DNA from: Vicia villosa
Lineage: Eukaryota > Streptophyta > Magnoliopsida > Fabales > Fabaceae
Assembly (NCBI RefSeq): GCF_029867415.1
Contig: NW_026705222.1
Coordinates: 434,001 to 498,000, forward strand
Length of the DNA: 64,000 bases
Reading direction: 5' to 3'
Shown here: piece after piece, positions 56,280 to 64,000 of the stretch
How positions within the stretch are numbered: the first letter of the stretch is position 1
Layout: the number at the start of each line of letters is the position of its first letter
The notes under the pieces: generated by a model
Database searches by the model: none
Told to the model about the DNA's origin: nothing
The model's input: only the letters and a program-made list of their open reading frames with translations
Translations under genes and position numbers: made by a program

Positions 56280-59200
56280 TGTAACACCCCGAATTTAATT
56301 AAATTGGTTAATTAAATTATTGAAGGATTTAAATATGGATTTAGTGGAATTTGGATGGCCGATATTATTTTAAAGGCATATTTGGAATTATTAAATTAAA
56401 GTCGGATAGTCGGAAAATAATATTAAGAATAATATTATTTATAAGTCGGAATTATTATATTGAAGGAATTATTATTATAAGTGATATAATTGATTATTTG
56501 AGTTATATCTCTTATTGGGCCTAAATTGATTTTGGAGAATATTAAATAAAGAGAGGATTTAAACACTAAACCCAATTGGTTTTATATTAGGGTTTTAGAG
56601 ATTTTGGAAAGAGGGAGTTGTCATAATGAAGAGACAAGAATAGAGGAGAAAGAGGCAAGACTATGGAGAAGAAGAAGAAGAAGCTTGAAGATTTTCATCC
56701 ATGGTGTCAAGTAAAGATGCAATTAGAGACCCATTGAGTTGCTTCCATTGATAAGGTAAGGGTGGGGTTCTCTTCCTATAATGGGGCTTATGAGAAATTG
56801 TATGTTAGGGATTGGGGATTATGTTTTTTCTTGCTGTATTGAAATTGTGCTATATTGTTTATTTTTTTAAGCTACTGTCTGTACCTAAATTAAACCCAAT
56901 TAGTAAATGGAAGAAGTGGCATTTCGGTGGGCCAATCGAGAATTTCAATAGGCATGTGCATATATATGTTTGAAGAATGATGTGATGATTGGTAGAAAAT
57001 AACTAAGGGAATTACTAAGAGTAATATAAATTAGGAGGAGTATAAAATTGATAATTATTAACTTGGTAGAAATGTTGAAATGCAGAGCTATTAATTGGAA
57101 GAGGACTATAATGAAATATGCACACTTAGTAAAAGTATAGATAGTAGTAAGTAGTAGAAAAATGACATGGACATTAGTAAGGAGGAATATATGTTTATGA
57201 CAGAAAATATTAGTAGGATTCTTCGGTAGCAGTAACTGAGTAATTTCACCGAACCAATAAAATTGACTAGTATGTAAAACACTGTCGATTTAGCCGATTT
57301 AGCCGAATTAAGCGGTATAATTAGTTGTCTGGAATTTGATAAAAAATTTACGTGGTAGTTAAGTTTAATTAGTAGATTAACATGGTGGTGTTATTTTGTT
57401 GAAATTGTGATATTTTACTAATCGACTGAAATTGTGTTTAATTTAAATATTCTTTATAAATAAATTATAATAATTTAATGGAATTATCAATAGAGTTGTT
57501 AGAGTTGTCAATAGAGTTGTTAGAGTCGACAACAAGTTGTCAGAGTTGTTTTGAATTATTAAGAGTCATATTTTTAATTGTTTTGAGTAATTCTGACATG
57601 TTTAGAGTTGTCATTGTATAATGTCGGTGTTTGTTTTTTTCATTGGAACCTTAACAATTCATATCTTCTGAACCGTAACTCCGTTTGAGTCTCCGTTCGA
57701 GGCGTTAGAAAGCTAGCGTGATATTCTTTTCCATAAAAATGGTTTTGAGCAATAGAATGCTAGAAATTGGAAATGGAGTAGAAATTGAAGTGAATTAAAT
57801 TAATATAGTTTGATATTAATTGGTTAAATTAATAGTTAAATTAATTGCTATGAGTTTAATTGATTGGAATATACTTGAAGTTGGATCAATTATTTGGTTT
57901 GTCGGTAAATTACGGTATTTTGAGGATTCGTCCGTAATTGTGTTTTGGCTTGAATATGTATGTTGAGAATAATATATGTATATGCCATGATGTTGTGCTA
58001 ATATTGATTCTCTGTGGTTAGTTGGTTAGCATTAAATTAATAATTAATTGCTTGATGTTGAAAGTGTGTGTTTATGTATAATTGGCAAAAATGAGAATTA
58101 ACATGAGATAGTATGGTTACTAGTGTTAATTGGATTGTGTGAATCGTAATTGATTAATTGGCCTCTTATATGTTAATGATGTGTGTGTTGCGAATGTTGT
58201 GTACAATTGGTGGATAACTCATAGAGTTGAATTATTGAGATATGCGGAAAGTTAAGATGGTAGAGATGATCTTAATTGCATATATTTGTGATATTGTACA
58301 TACATTCATATCATAGTGTGCCTTGAAACACAGGTGGATTTGCTTTGAAACACAAGCGGGCTTGGATTCTAGAGTGAATCGGAAGCCGTAAACTATATGT
58401 TTACAATTGGTGGACTTTGGTCTTGTCCGGATCGGAAGTGTGGCTTAGATTCTAGAGTTATGAATCGGAGGCCGGTGAAACTTAGAATTTCACATTGGTA
58501 CCACATGCATAGTGTCACATGTTTCATTGAGTCACATTAGAGTTATGTGATAGTTGATTATGTGCATTATGTTGTGATGTTGTGTGTATGAATGTGATAA
58601 ATGATTATGTGCATTATGTTGTGATGATGTGTGTATGAATGTGATAAATGATTATGTGCATTATGTTGTTGTGATAAGTGTACGAGTGAACAATTGATTA
58701 TGTGCATTGATGTTGTGATGCTATGTGCATGAGTTTGGTAATTGATTATGTACACTTGGTGTTGTAGTGATAATTGTATTAGTTGATAATTGAGAAGGGG
58801 TGATGTTTGAATACGTAATTGGTTAAATGCGAGAATATGTGATAATGATGGATTGTGTATATATTTGGAATAATAGTATTGAATCCTGTGATTATTATAC
58901 GATTGAACATCGTGCATACTTGAATATGTGGAATTTATTGGATGATACTATTTACATGATTATGACTGGTTGTGCGATGAAAAGCATGAGAGATTAATGA
59001 ACTGTGGAAGTATAATGTGTATGGTAACTGTTGATACTTGCGATGTAATGATTTTATATGCCTGAATCCTAATACACAATTTATCATGCGCCCACTTATA
59101 CGATTTGATATCTCACCCTTTTCTCTTGTTTCGTCGTTGCCTTTATATTGGTAACGTGCAGGTATTCAAGTATGAAGATTTAGTTGCCGTTACTCGAGTC

Positions 59201-59505
59201 GGTTGTCGCTCTGATACGTAGCACTCTGGGGGGAACGATTTATGTCATTCATGATGTTGTTGTTTAATTGTGTTATCTTGGTTGAACAAAATGATAAGTT
59301 AACTGAAGATATTTTATTGAATACTTGTTTAAGTGATTCTGCTGTGTTTTAATAAAATAAGTTATTTTGTTTCAAAGGTGCTATGTATCCGCCGTATGCG
59401 ACGAGTTGATTTGTTTTGTTTTGATTATGTGATGCCTCATTTGTTTATTGAGAAATTTTTAAAACTCTGATTTATATATTTGCCGGGTAGAAATGGGGTG
59501 TTACA
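56280..59505 (+). repeat. 3' LTR of the LARD-like element
   Basis: 3226 bp, about 99.3% identical to 51009-54231 by eye, with the same termini. Confidence 0.95.
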
Positions 59506-59510
59506 TAAAG

Positions 59511-59945
59511 CATTTCTGTTTGGAGTGTATATATCTTCAGCAGCATGGCAAGGTCCTATGTTCGCCAAATTCCTGTCGAAACTAGTTTTATTGACCTGAT
59601 TGACTTCAGCCATGTAGTAACTTTGATCTCCTTCGATGTTTTCTACTATGCCATCTTCTCTCCAAATGTTTAGTCTTTGATGCATCGTCGAAGGCACAGC
59701 CGCCACTCCATGGATCCACTCTCTTCCAAGCAAAAGATTGTAATTAGCCTTTGCTGGTATCACCATGAACATCGTTGGCCTGGTGACGGAACCCACAGTT
59801 AGATTCACTTGAATTACTCCTAAAGTTTGCCCTATCTTGCCTTCATAGTTGGACAGAACCATGTTATGTGGTCTTATATCAGTATCGAACATACCAATTC
59901 TCTTCAACATGTATTGGGGCATTAGGTTCACTGCTGCCCCCCCTA
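59511..59945 (-). pseudogene. pol: Tat aspartic protease, frameshifted at the active site
   Basis: From NLMPQYMLKRIGM the minus frame reads a retropepsin-like fold (IGQTLGVIQVNLTVGS, then ANYNLLLGREWIHG, a typical second protease motif). The active-site Asp (KVLVD) lies in a different frame just upstream, because an extra base sits in or next to a run of seven C (plus strand 59937-59943). The frame runs on into the LARD-like LTR, but the element's own sequence continues at 51003. The protease would process Gag-Pol; it cannot here as read. Confidence 0.85.
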
Positions 59946-62900
59946 TCTACTAAGACTTTGTTAATGCCAACATTCTCAATCTTGGCCCTTATGTAGAGTG
60001 GTTTCAAATGGTTCCTCATACCTTCATCAGGCCTTTCGAAGAAAGCATTCTGCTCTTCAACTGCCCAATTGTTTAGCACATAGTAACACACGGGTCTGTG
60101 TCTTGCCATCTCTTCCTCATCAGCTTCCTCACAATCTTCAACTTCTGTTTCTTGGTTAAACTCATGAGGGAGTACTGACACAACATTGCAATTGATGTTT
60201 ATAGACGATAATCCGTCTGAGTCGAAATCATTTGTCATCCTATCGTCTTCCTTCCAAGGGCTGGAATGCATTTTTTCTTCTTCTTTCTCATTTTCAGAAT
60301 CGAACAACTTACGCTCTACTGGGGGCTTATTTGTCCTTGCCCCCTGCATTGGAATTTGGTTGCTACTTGATTCCCCAATCTCGCTTGGTTTGTATTCCCT
60401 TTGGGCCTTCTTCATCCTCTGGTGCCTTCTCCATTGGGATCTAGACATAGGATTTTTGCCTTTGTAATTCTCCAACCTGTACATGCTTCCTATATGCCAT
60501 TGCAGTTCTTCCTCCTTGGTCCCAACTTCGCCATTTGTTGGTTCTGGCACCAGCTGGTATCCATCTATCCCTGGGTACGTCTGCAGGAACTTTGAATGTG
60601 ACCCTTCGAGCTCTAGGATGTGGGCTGTCATGCCTCCTTGATGGGGTCCTGTTATCGAACCCATACAGGTTAGGACGAAGTCCCTGGGTTTCCCGACCCA
60701 GGTAGAGATACACCCTTTCGAATGATCTCGCTAGTAATTCATCATAAACTACTCCACACCTAGGGCATAATGCAATCTCAGAGTTATCGTTGTGACATCT
60801 GACCAAAAAACCCACCAAGCTTTCTTCAGTCCTTGGGTACACCTTCAGCAATAAGTTTCCTCCTCTCCAAGGCTGCTCCATTCTTTCTCGCAGGGCTCTC
60901 TCGAAATTGGCTTGAACCCTTCGATTTAGCATAACTGAACATCTTGAGCACATCAGCATTTTTCCACCATTTTTCACATGACAATCCCAGAGATAATCTT
61001 TCAGACTGTTCCCTCTTGGTGGGATTTCAATGTTTCCTTTCTCCCTTATCAGCCATTTTTCTAGTTCTTCTATTTCAGATAAAGGCCGTCTAACATTGAC
61101 CATGTTAACAACTGCCGGAGGAGCCTCGGAAATTCGTATCTGCTGAAGCTTCACTGTGAGGTCTTTAGTGGCCTCACTTGTTTTTCCTTTCAGATCTTCA
61201 GTCATCTCAGCATCAAAGGATTCTTCAACATCAGTATTGAAGATCGAATTGTCATTTAGGCTTTTAGTAGCCTGCTTTTCGCTTGAAATTATCTTCGACT
61301 CAGCAGCATCAATTTCAGATACTTCCACCATGTTGACATCAAGTGGTTCACACAAGTTAGTGTCAGCCACACTCAAAGGATCTGCGTCAACCTTCATATG
61401 GTTCTTGGTTTTGTCAGCGAATTTCAGACGTCCATCCTTGATAGTATTCTGAATTAGATCCCTGAAAAGAAAACATTGTGAAGTTTTATGGCCTAAAAAA
61501 CCGTGATATTTGCAAAAACCTCTCTTCCGTTGTTCTAACGGAGGAATTTTTGAATTGGGAGGTACTATCATCTGGCCATCTTTTACTAATAAGTCAAATA
61601 TCTCGTCACATTTAGTGACGTCAAATGTATAGGTTTTCTTAGGGAATCTATCGCTTTTATCATTCTCTACTGGATTTTTTCCATTAGAAGGGGTGAGCAA
61701 TTTGCAAGAATAAGGTGGCGCCTCTTTTAATTCAGCAAGATCTATTTCGACCTCTTCCATGCTGTATGAGTCTTCGAAAGGTTCGCCATCAACGTCTTCG
61801 GCTTCGATGTATGCTACTCTCTCCTTCTTATAATTTTTACTTGCTCTGGCCTTTTCTGCTTTTAGTCGTTCGACTTGTCGAACCCTGTCTCCCAATTGGG
61901 CCATATCCCTTAGGTATTGAGTATCCAGTTTCTTTCGAATTGAATAATCTAGGCCACCTGCAGCCATTTCAACTAATTCATGCTCTGGGACAGTCGTGAA
62001 GCATCTTGATTTCAACAAACGGAACCTGTTTAAGTAATCATCTATAGACTCCGTGAACTTCCTCTTGACGCTAGCCAATTCTTTCAGACTTATCTTGGTT
62101 TGACCCATGTAAAACTGTTCATGGAATAATCTCTTCAAGTGTGCCCATGCATCTATCGAATTTGGGGGCAACGTGGCGAACCAAACAAAAGCATTTTTTG
62201 TTAGCGAACTAGGGAAGTATTTAATACTTAAATCTTCGTTCCCTGCTAGATCCCCTGCTTCCGTCAGATATCTGGCTATGTGCTCCACGGTAGACTCATT
62301 GGTGTCCCCTGAAAATTTAGTGAAATTTGGTACTTTGGTGCCCCTTGGCAATTCTGTTTGCATGATATATTCTGCTATGGGGGATGTGTAATTTGGGCGT
62401 CGAAGCCCGGTATTAAGGCCATTGTTAGCCATTATTCTCTCTATCATGGCAGTGAGATTGTTCTCTGTTGCCAAATTGTCTCTCCTAACCCTATGGACCA
62501 CTTCGTCAGGATGTTCGTTCCTTCTCACTACAACTAAATTAGGCTGTTGTTGGGCAACTGCTTGTTGGCCAACGTTAGTCGTTTGACTTCGAGTTTCTAA
62601 ATTTATCACTTGGTTTCGTTCAACTGGTGTTGGCCTAGGTGGCTGTATTGCGGTTCGAACTGGTTCTAGAATGGGTTCCCCTTCCTGATAGGTTGATAGA
62701 TTGTTTCTTCGCCTATTTTGTGGAACTCCTAAAAAATCCGCCATTCGATTTATTTGAGATGATATTTTCTGGAAAGTTTCCACATTATCCTGGTTAGTCC
62801 TGCCAATGTTTGTTGCTAATGGGTTCAAAATCGACCCCAATGCTTTAGCAAGGGTTCCTAACATATCATGGTTACTTGCATCCATTTCTTGTTGAAATGC

Positions 62901-63456
62901 TGCCTGGCTACTTGTAGTGAAAGGGGGTATTTGGGCAGAGAAACCAGTATTCTGTGCGCTTCGACCTATCGAACTGACATTCGGAGAAAATGCCGTCGGG
63001 TTAGTTGTAGTGTATGTAGGCCCTGGTCCTCGTAATCCTGTCATATATGAATATGGCATTCCATATGGATTGTTGGGTCTCCATCCTTTCAAAGGTGGAT
63101 GATGGTCCTGGGGAAAATAACTGACTTGCAGCGTTTGTCGAGAAAGGTATCTCGCTTCCGCTGATGAATGGAGGCGCGGTGGTCGAACTCGAAAATGGTA
63201 TAGTCCCTGTCGTTCCTGCAGTATTTTCGGGCATCGCCTGGGAACTACCTATAGGTTCAGATCCTGTCGAAACCGGTATAGCCTGCGCCTCTTGAGTAGA
63301 AGTCGGAACATGTGTAGAACTTGCCGCTACTGTTCCTGACCCTTGTGGGGGATCTTGATCTCCCCCTCCACTGGTCGCATTGACCATTTTCTTGTTGTAC
63401 CTTCGTTTAGGAATCGGTTGTGCACTGTTGGTTAATTTACCGTTCCTAAGGTTCAT
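59946..63456 (-). pseudogene. gag: Tat Gag, with a 5' frameshift and an extra CxxC region
   Basis: From the ATG at 63456 (MNLRNGKLTN) a Ser/Thr/Pro-rich start runs to a frameshift in or near TTTTCCCC at about 63108. From there the frame is open for more than 800 residues. The retrotransposon gag domain is clear (FSGDTNESTVEHIARYLTEAG, WAHLKRLFHEQF, DDYLNRFRLLKSRCF), followed by a CCHC-like knuckle with His in place of the second Cys (CKYHGFLGHKTSQC). Further on are two similar motifs, CHVKNGGKMLMCSRC and CHNDNSEIALCPRC. The frame changes again near 60440-60660, where the linker to protease reads MARHRPVCYYVLNNW. The adjoining primer site and LTR are to the right. Confidence 0.87.
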
Positions 63457-63516
63457 ACAAGGTCTTGATATTTTCTAGACAAAACAAAACAATCAATTAA
63501 TAACAATTTGTTTGAC

Positions 63517-63534
63517 ACGGTCCCACTGGGCGTG
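63517..63534 (-). other. primer-binding site of the Tat element
   Basis: The minus strand reads TGGCACGCCCAGTGGGAC, three bases after the LTR end ...GTAAACA. The tRNA was not identified with confidence. Confidence 0.7.
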
Positions 63535-63537
63535 CCA

Positions 63538-64000
63538 ATTTGTTTACGGTGATTTCCGGTAAACAACCGCTAGTCCTCCAAACTATAAAATATACTTTGG
63601 TTACTCGCAGGATCAACTAGATTGATCCTAGGACATAGTCAAACAAATGTCTTTTGAAATGATTCGATTCATGTTTGCCTATTCTGACTTCGAGAAAACT
63701 TGTTTTGTGATTTGATCTTATGAATGTTCACTTGAAACAATGCTGGTTATACAAGTTAATATAACTTCCGAAGAAACATAAATAAAAGCATGTGAATTGC
63801 AGAAAAAGTAAAGTGCAAGAATGTAACGTGCAAGAATGTAAAGCACTTCGAAATGAAATAAAACAGAATAAAAGAAGTGCAAAAATATAAATAACAGGAA
63901 GTAAACGAAAGCAGTAATAATGAAAAGATACTTTGCATAAAAATGAAGTACAAAGATATTAAACTAGTGTTGGTGTCATACGTACATTTCTCAGCGAACT
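63538..64000 (-). repeat. 5' LTR of the Tat element, partial
   Basis: The first 463 bp (plus-strand side) match the start of the 3' LTR at 24957 with six transitions. The remaining 495 bp would lie beyond the window. Confidence 0.93.

Larger units (their letters stand above)
51004..59510 (+). mobile_element. non-autonomous long-LTR element (LARD-like, chromovirus-derived), TAAAG target duplication
   Basis: Two 3.2-kb LTRs (51009-54231 and 56280-59505) enclose only 2.05 kb with no reading frame. TAAAG flanks both ends (51004-51008 and 59506-59510). The initiator-Met primer site (54236-54247) and the GAGGACGAAAATATTATAAGTGGGGGAGA end with TGTAACACC LTR start (described by positions 56247-56288) are those of chromovirus Tekay/Del-type elements. 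It would therefore need proteins from a relative to move. I count about 23 substitutions and 2 short indels between the LTRs (about 0.7%), roughly 0.27 million years at 1.3e-8. Orientation is set by primer site and purine tract. Confidence 0.92.
24957..64000 (-). mobile_element. giant Tat-lineage Ty3/gypsy retrotransposon with five nested insertions
   Basis: Minus-strand order: 5' LTR (from 63538, running off the right edge), primer site, gag, protease, RT with two RNase H domains, integrase, two genes on the opposite strand, polypurine tract and 3' LTR (24957-25914). A second, archaeal-type RNase H and antisense extra genes between pol and the 3' LTR are features of the Tat clade. Insertions at 29714-31479, 32854-34216, 35291-38588, 41333-50281 and 51009-59505 each have matching 5-bp duplications; without them the element is about 15.6 kb. 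In the 463 bp of LTR that can be compared I count six differences, all transitions (1.3%). Several one-base frameshifts make this copy defective. Confidence 0.92.

Noticed and set aside
60186..62391. Plus-strand frames opposite Tat gag
   Set aside because: They are antisense shadows of the gag coding sequence, without promoter or domain.

Overview
The window comes from a large, repeat-rich flowering-plant genome, most probably a legume. I see no bacterial or viral organisation and no intact ordinary host gene. It is made of LTR retrotransposons inserted into one another, one LINE, and two decayed copies of plant mobile domain (PMD) genes. The legume call rests on family resemblance (Tat/Ogre-type LTRs opening TGTCATACCC, Sirevirus-type copia, transposon-borne PMD genes) and is inference.

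Region 1-16.9 kb is a layered older neighbourhood. A Sirevirus-like Ty1/copia element on the minus strand (1-4739; its left end lies outside the window) sits in a Tat/Ogre-type LTR (4740-6925). That LTR interrupts a chromovirus-type LTR and gag remnant (6926-8271). Then come an LTR-like block with about 190-bp degenerate repeats (8275-9700), a (TA)n microsatellite, a small decayed exon with its own TATA box, a MAIN-like PMD pseudogene on the minus strand (11187-13310), and a 2.9-kb solo LTR (13383-16305) with perfect 5-bp target duplications.

Region 16.9-24.9 kb holds an unassigned AT-rich stretch with an 81-bp tandem duplication, a copia-type LTR (about 18690-20420), a minus-strand LINE (about 20570-23999) with damaged ORF1 and a changed reverse-transcriptase catalytic motif, AT-rich low-complexity DNA and an array of palindromes.

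Region 24957-64000 is one very long Tat-lineage Ty3/gypsy element on the minus strand. In its own order it has the 5' LTR (running off the right edge), primer-binding site, gag, protease, RT, dual RNase H, integrase, two antisense genes with their own promoters, polypurine tract and 3' LTR. Five later insertions split it: a long-LTR non-coding element (51009-59505), an intact and very young Sirevirus (41333-50281), and three solo LTRs (35291-38588, 32854-34216, 29714-31479). All five have matching 5-bp target duplications. Removing them leaves an element of about 15.6 kb. One antisense gene encodes a PMD protein with introns still present; the other encodes an unplaced retrotransposon-type protein.

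The most unusual cross-cutting signal is that several unrelated LTRs carry, just upstream of their TATA box, an array of short palindromes. The palindrome differs from family to family (AGGTCGACCT, TGATTCGAATCA, AAATCGATTT, ACGCGT, GGAGACGCACGTCTCC). The geometry is nevertheless shared: in most, palindromes come in pairs 21-22 or 12 bp apart, and pairs recur at close to whole numbers of DNA turns. Related palindromic LTR motifs are known in Sireviruses; the shared spacing across copia and gypsy LTRs is what I would follow up.
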